Shown: positions 36,339 through 46,073, numbered from the stretch's first letter. The stretch is 64,000 nt of DNA from Moraxellaceae bacterium (GCA_020697295.1 JAJFBF010000008.1:1-64000); one strand, 5' to 3'. Numbers and translations: made by a program. Notes: a model not told the origin generated them from the letters alone.

Positions 36339-37631
36339 ATGCGAAAAACCCTGGTACGCGTGGTCGCGCTGTTTGCCAGCATGGCCCTGCTGATCGCCGG
36401 CAACGGCCTGCTCAGCACGCTGCTGTCGGTACGCCTGGAACTGGAGGCCTTTTCCACTGCCAGCATCGCCATTGTGCTGTCCATCTACTCGCTGGGTTTT
36501 ATCGCCGGCAGCCTCTGGCTCGACCGCGTCATTCACCGGGTCGGGCATATCCGTTCCTTTGCCGCCTTTGCGGCCCTCTACTCCGCCTGCATCCTGGCGT
36601 TCCCGCTGCATGTCTCGGTCCCTGGCTGGATCGTGCTGCGCGTGCTCACCGGCTTTTGCATCGCCGGCCTCACCCTGGTCATGGAAAGCTGGCTGAACGG
36701 CCGCGCCACGGTGGAAAACCGCGGCCGGCTGCTGGCGACCTATATGGTGGTGTTCTTTCTTGCGGCCGCCCTGGGCCAGCTGCTGCTGCGCTGGGGCAAC
36801 CCGGCGGAGCTGCCGTTGTTCAGCCTGGCGGGCATCCTGGTGGCGCTGGCCGTCATTCCCCTGGCGCTCACGCGCGAATCCGCACCGGAGATCCTGCCGG
36901 CGCCGCGCCTGCCCTTGCGCGAGCTGGCCCGGCAGGCGCCGCTCGGCGTGGCGGCGGCCTTCACCGCCGGCATTGTCACCAGCGCCTTTTCCGGTGCCGG
37001 CCCGATCTATGCGGTGCGCATCGGGCTGCCGCCGGAGACGATTGCGTTTTTCATGGCGGGTCCCATCGTTGCCTCCATGCTGATCCAGCCGCCGGTGGGC
37101 TGGCTCTCGGACCGGCTGCCGCGCAAATCCGTGCTCAGTGTCACCGCGCTGGTGGCGCTGGCGGCGGCGCTCGCGATCCCGCTGGCAGGAACGCTGGGTT
37201 ACGCCCCGCTGGCCGTCACTATCGCGCTGCATGTCGCGCTGGCTTCCGTGCTCTATCCCATGAGCCTGGCCATCACCCATGACGCGCTGGATGCGCACCA
37301 TGTGATTCCCGCCAACGCCACCTTGCTGCTGGCGCTGGGCCTGGGCACGGTGATCGGGCCGTTGGCGGCGCCGGTGGCGATGGCGGTACTGGGCCCGAGC
37401 GGCCTCTTCCTGTTCATTGGCGGCGTGCTGGGCCTGCTCGTAGTGGTGTTGATGGCGATGCAGCGACGCCAGCCAACCGTGCCGGTGGCGGCGCAGGTGC
37501 ATGGCGTCGTCCTGCTGCCGCCGGGAGCGTCGCCGCAGGCGACCGAGCTGGATCCGCGCGCCGATGCCGGTGATTTCGAAGCGCTGCACCATAACCTCGA
37601 GGAGGTGGAGGACGTGGCGCGCCGGGCGTGA
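36339..37631 (+). CDS. MFS transporter, YcaD-like
   Basis: The 430-residue protein has about twelve hydrophobic helices and resembles the YcaD-type MFS group: VRLELEAFSTASIAIVLSIYSLGFIAGS in helices 1-2 and VMESWLNGRATVENRGRLLATYMVVFFLAAALGQ. The C-terminal 45 residues are polar and cytosolic. The substrate is unknown. The neighbouring alcohol oxidoreductase is separated by a strong hairpin, so the two are likely separate transcripts. Confidence 0.85.
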   Translation: MRKTLVRVVALFASMALLIAGNGLLSTLLSVRLELEAFSTASIAIVLSIYSLGFIAGSLWLDRVIHRVGHIRSFAAFAALYSACILAFPLHVSVPGWIVLRVLTGFCIAGLTLVMESWLNGRATVENRGRLLATYMVVFFLAAALGQLLLRWGNPAELPLFSLAGILVALAVIPLALTRESAPEILPAPRLPLRELARQAPLGVAAAFTAGIVTSAFSGAGPIYAVRIGLPPETIAFFMAGPIVASMLIQPPVGWLSDRLPRKSVLSVTALVALAAALAIPLAGTLGYAPLAVTIALHVALASVLYPMSLAITHDALDAHHVIPANATLLLALGLGTVIGPLAAPVAMAVLGPSGLFLFIGGVLGLLVVVLMAMQRRQPTVPVAAQVHGVVLLPPGASPQATELDPRADAGDFEALHHNLEEVEDVARRA

Positions 37632-37658
37632 GCGGCCGTGGTCGCCAGATGCCCGGCT

Positions 37659-38591
37659 TCAGGCCGCCACCTCGCTGTCGCGAAGCGCGGCCGCCCGGGC
37701 CGCCGGCGAGCGCGCCAGGTAATCCAGCGCCTGCTGCGTATTGCCCTCGGTGACCGGATGAAACCTCGGCGAGATCCAGCGCAGGGTGGCGCGCAGGAGG
37801 AAGCCGAAGGTCGGCACGTTTTCCGTGCGCCGGCCGGTGCGCTCCAGCTCCAGCAGCATGCGCGGGAGCGACTGCCGCGACAGCCAGCGCGAGTACGCAT
37901 CGGTATCCTGCCCGGCCAGCGAACGTCCCCCCTCGGCCAGAAAATAGAGAAACAGCGGAAATATGACGGCCATCAGTGCCTGTCGGCTGACATAAAAGCC
38001 GAGCTCGGTGCGGCACAGGTGCTGGAACAGGTCAAAGGCCACCGTGCGATGCTCCACTTCTTCGGCCAGATGCCAGCGAAAAAGATCCGCCATGACCGGG
38101 TCGGCCTTGTCCCAGGTCTTGTTGTCCATGCACCACTGGCCGAGCACACCGGTGAAATGCTCGATGGCGGCAATGACGCCGACGCGAAAGATCAGCCACT
38201 GCTTTTGTCCCGGCAGCCGCTGCAGCCCCTTGATGCCGAAAGGCGCATCACCCAGAAACTGCTCGAACAGCCAGTCGGCCTTGCGGCGATAGGTGTCCGT
38301 ATCGAGACCGTGGCCCTGCAGGAACTGCTCGGCCTTGGAGTGGCTGCGCGCGTGAATGGCTTCCTGGCGGATAAAGCCCTCCACATCGGCGCGCAGCTGC
38401 GCATCGCGCACCAGCGGCAGCGCCTGGTTGTAGACGCGGCAGAACCAGAGTTCACCGGCGGGCAGCAGCAGGTTGATGCCGTTGATGAGGTGGTTGGCGA
38501 GCGGATCGTCCGGGATCCAGTGCAGGGGAACGTCCTGAAAATCGAACTGCACGCGACGGGGTTTCAGCGGATGACGGATGGCGGCGGTCAT
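37659..38591 (-). CDS. Metal-dependent hydrolase, PF10118-like
   Basis: The 310-residue protein resembles the predicted metal-dependent hydrolase family PF10118. It has carboxylate/His clusters that look like a ferritin-type di-metal site: EAIHARSH (about 77-84) and AEEVEHRTVAFD (about 176-187), plus IEHF between them. The N-terminus RRVQFDF...PLHWIP is typical. Two hydrophobic stretches are present near residues 205-220. Members are common in lipid-storing Gammaproteobacteria and mycobacteria; activity is unproven. GGAGA precedes the ATG. It follows the EphD-like gene by 27 bp, so it is probably the third gene of that operon. Confidence 0.83.
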   Translation of the reverse strand: MTAAIRHPLKPRRVQFDFQDVPLHWIPDDPLANHLINGINLLLPAGELWFCRVYNQALPLVRDAQLRADVEGFIRQEAIHARSHSKAEQFLQGHGLDTDTYRRKADWLFEQFLGDAPFGIKGLQRLPGQKQWLIFRVGVIAAIEHFTGVLGQWCMDNKTWDKADPVMADLFRWHLAEEVEHRTVAFDLFQHLCRTELGFYVSRQALMAVIFPLFLYFLAEGGRSLAGQDTDAYSRWLSRQSLPRMLLELERTGRRTENVPTFGFLLRATLRWISPRFHPVTEGNTQQALDYLARSPAARAAALRDSEVAA

Positions 38592-38618
38592 GAGGCTCTC
38601 CAGTCTTGGAACGTGGGA

Positions 38619-40370
38619 TCAGGGCGTGAGGTCGATACGCGCCACCAGGCGCGAGACGCCGGGGACGAAGCGGCTGAGCAGGCGCGTGGCCCAGGCCTCG
38701 GCGCCCACCAGGGACAGCGCGGGGTTGTCCTGCACGGCACGGAACACGGCAGTGGCCACGTCCTCCGGCGCGAAGTTGCGGCGCTTGTAGAGGGCGTCGG
38801 CCTTGCTGCGCAAGCGGACCTGCTCGGCCTCGCTCACGCCGGCATAAACCGTGGCGGAGGCGATGCCGGTGGCGACGAAGCCCGGGCAGATCGCCGTGAC
38901 GCCGATGGCGTGCCCGGCGAGTTCCGCGCGCAGGCATTCGGTCAGCATGTGCACGGCGGCCTTGCTGGTCGAATAGGCGGCAAGCTTGCGGTTGGGCGCG
39001 AAGGCGGCGGCCGAGGCCACGTTCACGATATGGCCGGCGCGGCCACCGGCCACCATCTGCTGCGCGAACAGGCGCGAACCGTGGATGACGCCCCAGAGGT
39101 TCACCTTGAGCAGCTTGTCCCAGTCCGCCACGGACGTGTCGAGCAGGCCGCCGGCCATGCCGATGCCGGCGTTGTTGACCATGATGTCGGCGCCGCCGAA
39201 GTCCTTCTCCACTTCCTTCGCCAGCGCTTCCATGGCCTTTGCGGCCCCCACGTCGACGGTGCGCGCCCAGGCCGTGGCGTCCAGCAGGCGGCACAGCGCC
39301 GCCGTGCGTTCGGCGGCGGCCGTATTGATATCCACGCACACCAGGTCGGCACCCTCCTCCGCAAACTTCAGCGCGGTGGCGCGGCCGATGCCGGAGCCGG
39401 CCCCGGTGACCACGGCCAGTTTGCCGGCCAACGGCAGCGCCTGGCGCGTCGGGCGCACGCGCGCCCGCTGCAGCGCGATGGAGAGTTCGCCGCGTTCGAC
39501 GCCCTCGACAAATTCGACTATCCACGCCGCGATCAGGTTGGGATGACTGAGCGGCACCCAGTGACTGGCATTGATATCGCGGCGATAAAGCTCCGGCACC
39601 CAGCGGTGCAGGTCTTCGAAGAGCTGCGGGCTCACGTAGTTGTCGCGCGTCGGCACGATGAGCTGCACCGGGCAGGCCGCGTGACGGATTTCCGGCGCGA
39701 TAAGCTTCTGACGGAAATTGGCGCGGTATAGCTGCACGCCGTTGGCGCCGTCGGTGATCTGCGTCGGATTGGGTTCGGCTTCCACCACGCCCTCGCGCTT
39801 CTCCAGATAGGTCGGCCAGAGTTTTCCGAAGCCTGCCCGCCAGCCTGCGGTCGGCAGCACCGGCAACTGGAAGAATCCGATATACCAGGAACTCAGCAAC
39901 TGCTTCATCACCTTGGCCTTGGCGGCCGGCGAAAGATTCAGCGTGCGCTCGCGCACCCAGTGCGCGGCATGATCGAGCGCGGGGCCGGAGATCGTGGTGT
40001 AACTGGCGATGCGCGGCTTCAGGCGCTCGGTGGTCACGGATTCCCAGCTCTGGATGGAGCCCCAGTCGTGGCCCACCAGATGAAAGCGGCGGTTCGGGAT
40101 CACGGTGTCCACCACCGCCGCCAGGTCCTGCGCCAGCAACTCCAGCGTGTAGGCGCGCACGCCCGGCGGCGCATCGGACTGGCCGGCGCCGCGCACGTCA
40201 TAGGCGATCACGTAAAAGTGTTTGGCCAGGTGCTCCGCCACCGGCTTCCACACCAGGTGGTTGTCGGGATAGCCGTGCACCAGGACGACCGGGGTCTTCC
40301 TGCTGTCCCCCCAGCCCGTGACATGCAGGCTGACGCCGGCGGACTGGATGCGTGCGGTCATGGTCTTCAT
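38619..40370 (-). CDS. EphD-like fusion of alpha/beta hydrolase and short-chain dehydrogenase
   Basis: The 583-residue protein joins two enzymes. Residues about 1-300 form an epoxide hydrolase-type alpha/beta hydrolase with HGYPDN, nucleophile Asp in GHDWGS and a late His in NASHWVPLSHP. Residues about 315-583 form an SDR with TGAGSGIG (about 322), NNAGIG and YSTSK (about 465). The order matches mycobacterial EphD (about 590 residues), linked to oxygenated mycolate metabolism. Here it may open an epoxide or hydrolyse an ester and oxidise the product. Its ATG overlaps the upstream M24 gene by four bases (ATGA), so translation is coupled. Confidence 0.88.
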   Translation of the reverse strand: MKTMTARIQSAGVSLHVTGWGDSRKTPVVLVHGYPDNHLVWKPVAEHLAKHFYVIAYDVRGAGQSDAPPGVRAYTLELLAQDLAAVVDTVIPNRRFHLVGHDWGSIQSWESVTTERLKPRIASYTTISGPALDHAAHWVRERTLNLSPAAKAKVMKQLLSSWYIGFFQLPVLPTAGWRAGFGKLWPTYLEKREGVVEAEPNPTQITDGANGVQLYRANFRQKLIAPEIRHAACPVQLIVPTRDNYVSPQLFEDLHRWVPELYRRDINASHWVPLSHPNLIAAWIVEFVEGVERGELSIALQRARVRPTRQALPLAGKLAVVTGAGSGIGRATALKFAEEGADLVCVDINTAAAERTAALCRLLDATAWARTVDVGAAKAMEALAKEVEKDFGGADIMVNNAGIGMAGGLLDTSVADWDKLLKVNLWGVIHGSRLFAQQMVAGGRAGHIVNVASAAAFAPNRKLAAYSTSKAAVHMLTECLRAELAGHAIGVTAICPGFVATGIASATVYAGVSEAEQVRLRSKADALYKRRNFAPEDVATAVFRAVQDNPALSLVGAEAWATRLLSRFVPGVSRLVARIDLTP

Positions 40371-41263
40371 GCCACCGCCCTCCCGGCCGTGGCATCCACC
40401 GGCCACAGGCCGCGCTCCTTCCAGCGCCGGACATGCGGCGACTCGTCGTCCAGCCAGTAAGCGTCGTCCTCGGTGATGACAAGCAGCTCCTCGAACTTGG
40501 CGCCGACGCCGTGGAATCCCAGGTGCGGCTCCACCGCCCACAGACCGGGCACCGGCGCGTGATTGGAGCTCTCATTGGAGGACCAGATCGGCGACCAGCC
40601 CTGGCGGCGCGCCACCAGGCCGAGGCGGCCCAGCGACTCCACCGCCTGCAGGCCGAACTTGAACAGGGTGGTGGGCGTCTGGCGCTTGCGCGGCGGCATG
40701 GGCTGCACGGTGTGCGCCAGGGTTTCGAAGGGATAGGCCTTGTGCCGGGGCGCATGGCCCTGCTGCAGGATCAGGCGGTCGACGGCGCGCGAGACTTCGC
40801 TCATGGGCTGGCGCTGCCTGATGAGGTCCAGGATCAGGGCACGATGGGCCGCCAGGTCGTCGAGCAGCAGGTCGAGGATGGGGTTCTCGCCCAGCACGCC
40901 GGCATAGCCGATGTCGGCCACATAGCCGTTCACCACCGGCGCGTTGTCCAGGATGAAGGGCATGTTTTCTTCGAGGCGGCGGTTGGTGGGCAGGAACTGC
41001 AGGGCGACCTTGAAGCCCTGGAAGGCGGTGCGGTCGCCGAACCAGGCAAAGGGCGAGTGGAACCAGTCGGTGACGCCATGATCGAGCAGCCAGACTTCCT
41101 GCAGGCGGGCGGCCTGCTTCTCGGTCATGCCGGGCTTGAGCTCCTTGGCGACGGCCTCGGCGGCGGCATAGGCCAGGCGCTGGACGTGGCGGAACTGCTC
41201 GAGGTCGGCGGCGTCGGGCTGGTAACCCCGGACGGCGGCCGGGGGGGCAGAGAGGAGGGGCAT
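40367..41263 (-). CDS. M24-family peptidase-like protein
   Basis: The 298-residue protein resembles the M24 (creatinase/aminopeptidase P) fold: an N-terminal LKPGMTEKQAARLQEVWLLDHG, FLPTNRRLEENMPFILDNAPV, and a C-terminal VEPHLGFHGVGAKFEELLVITEDDAYWLDD. Some of the usual metal ligands (D, D, H, E, E) are recognisable but the central HxxGHGxG-like stretch differs, so catalysis may be altered. It leads an operon with the EphD-like fusion (4-base overlap) and the PF10118-like hydrolase. GGAGA precedes the ATG, and a palindromic operator lies just upstream. Confidence 0.78.
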   Translation of the reverse strand: MPLLSAPPAAVRGYQPDAADLEQFRHVQRLAYAAAEAVAKELKPGMTEKQAARLQEVWLLDHGVTDWFHSPFAWFGDRTAFQGFKVALQFLPTNRRLEENMPFILDNAPVVNGYVADIGYAGVLGENPILDLLLDDLAAHRALILDLIRQRQPMSEVSRAVDRLILQQGHAPRHKAYPFETLAHTVQPMPPRKRQTPTTLFKFGLQAVESLGRLGLVARRQGWSPIWSSNESSNHAPVPGLWAVEPHLGFHGVGAKFEELLVITEDDAYWLDDESPHVRRWKERGLWPVDATAGRAVA

Positions 41264-41279
41264 GGCAGGTCTCCTGGAA

Positions 41280-41294
41280 CTTAACGGCGTTAAG
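41280..41294. promoter_or_regulatory. CTTAACG-G-CGTTAAG palindrome upstream of the M24-EphD operon
   Basis: Perfect 7-bp arms around one base, 17 bp before the M24 ATG. The size and position suggest a TetR-type repressor operator. No regulator gene is adjacent. Confidence 0.5.
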
Positions 41295-41395
41295 ACCCAG
41301 GAACCTTACATCGAACAATGTCACATTGCATGACCGAAATGACTAAGGCCGCCGGCACGGCAGTCAACCGCCCCCTCCCCGTTACCGGTGCGGCT

Positions 41396-42319
41396 TCAGC
41401 GCTCCGTTGGCTGCAGCGTGTAGCCCTCGCGCGGGAAATGCACATGCACGGTGCCCACCTGTGCGTCTTCTCGCGCCAGGATCCAGCGCGTGGGGGTGGC
41501 GCCCGCCAGCACCCCGGCGCTCGGTACCTGGGCATAGTCGGACGGCGCAATGGTCACGGTGCGGCCCACCAGCGGATCGCTGCGGTGCTCCGCCGGAATG
41601 GCGCGCGGCGTTGCCTGCCGGGCAATGGCCAGGGCGGCGTCGATCGTCAGGGTCGCCGGGCGCCCGTCGCCCAAGGCCTGCATCCGGTCCATCCAGGCGT
41701 TCAGGCGCGGCAAGTCCTTCAGCATCCGCGACTCAGCCTGGTCACGGATCATCCACAGGCTGTGATAGGTGGAGAAATCCGCGTGGTTGGGCGTCGCTCC
41801 GAACAGGAAGTCCTGCGTGAGCGCGGCCTCCACCCGGGCCGCATGCGCGAGCGCTGCCGGCCGCGCCGCGCGCAGGCCGACGATGCGTGTGGTTGCCGTG
41901 CGCCCGAGCTTGATGCGGTCCCAGGCAAAACGCAGCAAGCCCGGCAGCGACATCGATTCCCGCGCCTTGCGGCGCAGGGTGCGGTTGCCCGCCGCCAGCA
42001 CGCAGGCAAAGAATTCGTCCAGGTCCACCTTCGCCACCCAGGCCTGCGCCTCGGGACTGCAATTACCCAGGGCCAGCTCGGGCTTGCCGGCGCGGGCGGC
42101 GATTTCCTCGGCAATGATGCGCGAATCGCAAAACACGTCGGCCCCGTCCTGGGCTACCGGCACCTTGCGGTAGCCGCCGGCCAGCGCAGCCAGATGCGGC
42201 CGCGGCGGGAACTCGCGCACGGTCACGGACTGCCAGGGCAGGCCCGCATAGCCGAACATGCTGCGCATCTTCTGCGAGAAGGGGGACATGGGGTAGTGGT
42301 GCAGGATGAGGTCGGGCAT
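41396..42319 (-). CDS. Glutathione S-transferase family protein
   Basis: The 307-residue protein begins with a GST N-terminal thioredoxin-like domain (ILHHYPMSPFSQKMRSMFGYAGL, then KVPVAQDGADVFCDSRIIAEEI with the Ser of the glutathione gamma-Glu site) followed by an all-helical C-terminal domain. The C-terminal extension beyond residue 230 is longer than in standard GSTs (about 210). The start at 42319 matches the domain boundary; the track's 39-residue extension is Arg/Pro-rich. The second Ser of SPFSQ could be the catalytic residue. Substrate is unknown. Confidence 0.86.
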   Translation of the reverse strand: MPDLILHHYPMSPFSQKMRSMFGYAGLPWQSVTVREFPPRPHLAALAGGYRKVPVAQDGADVFCDSRIIAEEIAARAGKPELALGNCSPEAQAWVAKVDLDEFFACVLAAGNRTLRRKARESMSLPGLLRFAWDRIKLGRTATTRIVGLRAARPAALAHAARVEAALTQDFLFGATPNHADFSTYHSLWMIRDQAESRMLKDLPRLNAWMDRMQALGDGRPATLTIDAALAIARQATPRAIPAEHRSDPLVGRTVTIAPSDYAQVPSAGVLAGATPTRWILAREDAQVGTVHVHFPREGYTLQPTER

Positions 42320-42513
42320 GGCGGCGTTCCTGGCAGGGGGAGCCGCAGCGTAACCGAGCGGCAGGCTTCCGCAAACCGGAGGGCTGCTGGCCGGGGCTCT
42401 TGGACGCCGAAGGTCCGGCTCTTCGCGACTCCGCATGAAAAGCAGGCTTTGCCGGGGAAGGCTGCACCACAGTATCGTCAGCGCAGTTCAGATGAGCGAA
42501 ACCGGGACGCCCC

Positions 42514-43383
42514 ATGAAAAACCTGGCCTTTATCCAGCGCAATGACACGCGCTTTGCGGTGGGCGACTTCTCCCCCGTGCTGTCGATCTTTTCCTATCAC
42601 GACCTGGGCAGCACCGTGTCGCCCTTCCTGCTGCTGGACCATATCGGTCCCGGCCGACTGCTGCCGTCGACGCAGCGCAAGGGCGTGAACGACCATCCGC
42701 ATCGCGGCTTCGAGACCGTGACGATCGTTTATGCCGGCGAGCTTGAACATCGCGATTCCAGCGGCGGAGGCGGCATCATCAGCGCCGGTGACGTGCAGTG
42801 GATGACGGCAGCGGCAGGCATCATCCATCAGGAACGTTTCAGTGAGGGGTTCACGCAAAGCGGCGGGCGCTTCGAGATGGTCCAGCTCTGGGTCAACCTG
42901 CCGGCGGCCGACAAGATGGGGCCGCCGCGCTACCAGAGCCTGGCGCGTGCCGCCATTCCCGTCCTCGAGTTGCCGGACGGCGCCGGCTCCGTGCGCATCA
43001 TTGCCGGCACGCACCAGGGCGTGGCCGGCCCGGCGCAAACGCATACCCGCATGAATGTGCTTGATGTGCAGCTGAACGCCGGCCAGTCCGCGATTTTTGA
43101 CAGCGCGGAAGGCGACACGGCCCTGGTCTATTTGCTGTCGGGCCGCCTGCTGTTCGACAAGGACCAGGCACTGGAGGAGCAGGGCCTCGCCGTGCTGTCA
43201 CAGCAAGGGGCGGGGGTGTCGGTGACGGCAACGGAAAACAGCCGGCTACTGGTGCTGAGCGGTGAACGTATCGACGAGCCCATCAACGGCCATGGCCCCT
43301 TCGTCATGAACAGCTACGAAGAGATCCTGCAGGCCTATGACGACGTCAAGAATGGCCGGCTGGGGCCGGGCACGGCGTCCTGA
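42514..43383 (+). CDS. Pirin-family cupin protein, copy 1
   Basis: The 289-residue bicupin has the pirin signature HPHRGFETVTIVYAGELEHRD (two His ligands) and WMTAAAGIIHQERF (His and Glu ligands), so the N-terminal cupin should bind Fe. Bacterial pirins include quercetinases and redox-linked regulators; the function here is unassigned. It starts just right of the GST gene, divergently, and is convergent with exbD. A second pirin lies on the other side of the iron locus. Confidence 0.92.
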   Translation: MKNLAFIQRNDTRFAVGDFSPVLSIFSYHDLGSTVSPFLLLDHIGPGRLLPSTQRKGVNDHPHRGFETVTIVYAGELEHRDSSGGGGIISAGDVQWMTAAAGIIHQERFSEGFTQSGGRFEMVQLWVNLPAADKMGPPRYQSLARAAIPVLELPDGAGSVRIIAGTHQGVAGPAQTHTRMNVLDVQLNAGQSAIFDSAEGDTALVYLLSGRLLFDKDQALEEQGLAVLSQQGAGVSVTATENSRLLVLSGERIDEPINGHGPFVMNSYEEILQAYDDVKNGRLGPGTAS

Positions 43384-43390
43384 GCCCCCC

Positions 43391-43804
<414 letters not shown>

Positions 43805-43805
43805 G

Positions 43806-44513
43806 TCACTGCCCTCCGGACTTGCCAGCGGCGCGCGCTACGGGCGAACCCGTCAGGAAATACGCGTGCAGCTGGCGGGCGAAGCGGTGCATGCGGCTGA
43901 CCACGCCCTTGTTGGCGCGCACCAGGGCGTTGTAGCCCAGCACCGCGGGAATCGCGACCGCGAGGCCGAAGGCCGTCATGATCAGCGCCTCCCCCACCGG
44001 CCCCGCGATCTTGTCGATGCTGGCCGAGCCCGCCATGCCGATGCTGACCAGGGCGTGGTAGATGCCCCACACCGTGCCGAACAGGCCGATAAAGGGAGCG
44101 GTCGACCCCACCGAGGCGAGAATGGGCAGGCCGGCCCCGATGCGCTCGGCGCTCTCGTCGATCTCGCCGCGCAGGCTCCCGGTCAGCCACTCCGCCAGGC
44201 TGAGCTGCCCGTGCAGGTCCTCGCGGTTGCTGGCGTGATGCTCGGCCGCCGCCTTGCCCTCCAGCGCCAGGCTGGTGAAGGGATTGTCGCGGCCATCGAC
44301 GTGCAGGAGGGCGAAGCCTTCGTCAAACGTGTGCGCATGCCAGAAGCCGCCGACATGGCGCGACACCCGGCGCAGGCGCCAGGCCTGCCAGCCGCGCGTG
44401 ACAATCACGTACCACGACGTTACTGACATCAGCAGCAGCAGGAAGGCCACCGACTTGATGACGATATCGCCTTGCGCCCAGAGGGCGGCAATTCCGTAGG
44501 GATTGCTGTCCAT
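43806..44513 (-). CDS. exbB: ExbB/TolQ/MotA-family proton channel protein
   Basis: The 235-residue protein has the three-helix layout of ExbB: one N-terminal helix (about 17-37), a cytoplasmic domain with the region ERIGAGLPILASVGSTAPFIGLFGTVWGIYHAL, and a C-terminal helix with GPVGEALIMTAFGLAVAIPAVLGYN. It forms the pore with ExbD. It lies between tonB and exbD. No N-terminal periplasmic extension is seen. Confidence 0.94.
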   Translation of the reverse strand: MDSNPYGIAALWAQGDIVIKSVAFLLLLMSVTSWYVIVTRGWQAWRLRRVSRHVGGFWHAHTFDEGFALLHVDGRDNPFTSLALEGKAAAEHHASNREDLHGQLSLAEWLTGSLRGEIDESAERIGAGLPILASVGSTAPFIGLFGTVWGIYHALVSIGMAGSASIDKIAGPVGEALIMTAFGLAVAIPAVLGYNALVRANKGVVSRMHRFARQLHAYFLTGSPVARAAGKSGGQ

Positions 44514-44532
44514 TCGTGCATCTACCTCTTTG

Positions 44533-45219
44533 TTAGCGAATCAGGGAAAAAACCAGGGACTGGGCATGCCAGAGGGCCACGGCGGCATCGCCGCGGCGCG
44601 CCGGCACATAGGTCCAGCGGCGCACGGCGGCGAGCGCGGCTTCATCAAGACGGGGATAGCCGCTTGAAACCTTGACGCGCAACTGCCCCACCGAGCCGTC
44701 AGGCAGGATGTAGACGTCAAGCACGACGCGGCCGGCTTCCTTGAGGCGACGCGATACCGCCGGATAGACCGGCTTGGGATTGTTGAGATGGGCAGCTTCA
44801 CTGCGTGGCGGTGTGACGGGTCCGCTGGCGCTGTTGTCGGTGCTCGCCGGGGCCGCCGCGGGAGCGGTCGCCGTTTCTGCCGGCGCGGCCGGCGCCGGTG
44901 ACTGGACCGCCGGTTCCGGCGGCAGCACCGGGGCACGCTCCGAGGGGGGCAGCTCCTGCCGCGGCGCAGCGGCGGGTGTGGGACGCGCACGCGGCGTTGG
45001 TGCCGCCAGGGGCGGAGTCGATGGCGGTTGCCGGTGCTCCGACACCAGTACCCCCATCACGGCCGGTGGTGATGTCACCACCGCCGGCGTCGCCCGGCCG
45101 TACAAAATGAACAGCAGCAGGCCGGCGTGCGCGAACACGACGGCAGCCATGGCGAGCGCGCGCCCGGCCTCATCGCCCCTGCAGGCCTGGCGCAGAAGAT
45201 GCAGGACACGGGCCGTCAT
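44533..45219 (-). CDS. tonB: Energy transducer TonB
   Basis: The 228-residue protein has one N-terminal membrane helix (about 22-42), a long Pro/Ala-rich periplasm-spanning region (about 50-145) and the TonB C-terminal domain with NPKPVYPAVSRRLKEAGRVVLDVYILPDGSV. Its job is to drive TonB-dependent receptors such as those at 48.1 and 53.7 kb. Its ATG overlaps the cytochrome b561 stop by four bases. The track's upstream extension is rejected because ATG 45219 gives a normal TonB start. Confidence 0.93.
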   Translation of the reverse strand: MTARVLHLLRQACRGDEAGRALAMAAVVFAHAGLLLFILYGRATPAVVTSPPAVMGVLVSEHRQPPSTPPLAAPTPRARPTPAAAPRQELPPSERAPVLPPEPAVQSPAPAAPAETATAPAAAPASTDNSASGPVTPPRSEAAHLNNPKPVYPAVSRRLKEAGRVVLDVYILPDGSVGQLRVKVSSGYPRLDEAALAAVRRWTYVPARRGDAAVALWHAQSLVFSLIR

Positions 45220-45725
45220 GAGCGTCTTCCCGTGACCATGGCGCGCAGCAGCGCGACACCCGTCAGCCGTTGCATTAAAAAAACCGCAAGAACATGCACG
45301 ACGACCACCACCATCACCACGTCGGCGGACCACTCATGCAGGCGCTGCACCCACTCCTCGCCCCAGAAGGCGTCGGTGTCCTGCAGCCAGCCGCTCACCG
45401 CGGTGACCACCAGCATCAGCAGCAGGAAAAGGATCATCAGCGCCCCCAGCGGGTTATGCCCCGGCCACTCGGCATGGCCGGCGGGAAAAGCGCGCAGGTA
45501 TCGGGCCAGCCGCGCAGGCGTCGGCCAGAAGGCGGCAAAGCGCTCCTGGCCCTGCCCGAAAAGCCCCAGGCCGATGCGCGCGAGCACCAGCGCCAGCACG
45601 GCATATCCGGCCCACTCGTGCAGACTCCCGCCCCCTTCCAGCCACCCATAGGCGGCGAGAAACAGTGCGGCGTTCAGCCAGTGAAACAGGCGGACGGGCA
45701 GGCTCCAGACCGGCAAGACAGACAT
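45216..45725 (-). CDS. Cytochrome b561-type membrane haem protein
   Basis: The 169-residue protein has four hydrophobic helices with paired His residues (RLFHWLN, SLHEWAGYAV, RLHEWSADV, VVVHVLAVFL), typical of the b-type cytochrome b561/Ni-Fe hydrogenase b-subunit family. It can carry electrons across or within the inner membrane. Placed between PepSY and tonB genes, it may supply electrons for ferric reduction during iron uptake, which is inference. It follows the PepSY gene by two bases. Confidence 0.87.
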   Translation of the reverse strand: MSVLPVWSLPVRLFHWLNAALFLAAYGWLEGGGSLHEWAGYAVLALVLARIGLGLFGQGQERFAAFWPTPARLARYLRAFPAGHAEWPGHNPLGALMILFLLLMLVVTAVSGWLQDTDAFWGEEWVQRLHEWSADVVMVVVVVHVLAVFLMQRLTGVALLRAMVTGRRS

Positions 45726-45727
45726 GC

Positions 45728-46048
45728 TCAGTCGCGGACCTTTTTCTTCACGATGGCGCCGGTGACCGGGTTGAAATACACCTCGATCTCGACAAAGCGG
45801 TCGCGCTTGTCGTTAAGGCCCCAGCCATAGATTTCGTAGCAGTTGCCATCGGTAAGGAAGCGCTTGATGGCGAAGCCGTACTCGTTGACGATTTTTTTCT
45901 GCATCTCGAGCACGTGCAGCCACTGCTCCTTCGGGGCCTCCGGGCAATTGGCGCTGGCCAGGGCCGGACCGGACAGCGCCGACAGCAGGGAGGCCAGGGC
46001 AAGCCCGCCCAGGCGATTGTTCAGGCCCTTGTTCATCGTTTTCTTCAT
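45728..46048 (-). CDS. PepSY-domain secreted protein
   Basis: The 106-residue product has a signal peptide (about 1-32) and a small PepSY-like domain with YEIYGWGLNDKRDRFVEIEVYFNPVTGAIVKKK. PepSY proteins often sit with haem-containing reductases and iron transport genes. AGGAGA lies about 7 bases before the ATG. It opens the unit PepSY-b561-tonB-exbB-exbD, with gaps of 2 bases, overlap, 19 and 1. Confidence 0.88.
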   Translation of the reverse strand: MKKTMNKGLNNRLGGLALASLLSALSGPALASANCPEAPKEQWLHVLEMQKKIVNEYGFAIKRFLTDGNCYEIYGWGLNDKRDRFVEIEVYFNPVTGAIVKKKVRD

Positions 46049-46073
46049 TGCGATCTCCTGAGAACCAGTCTTG

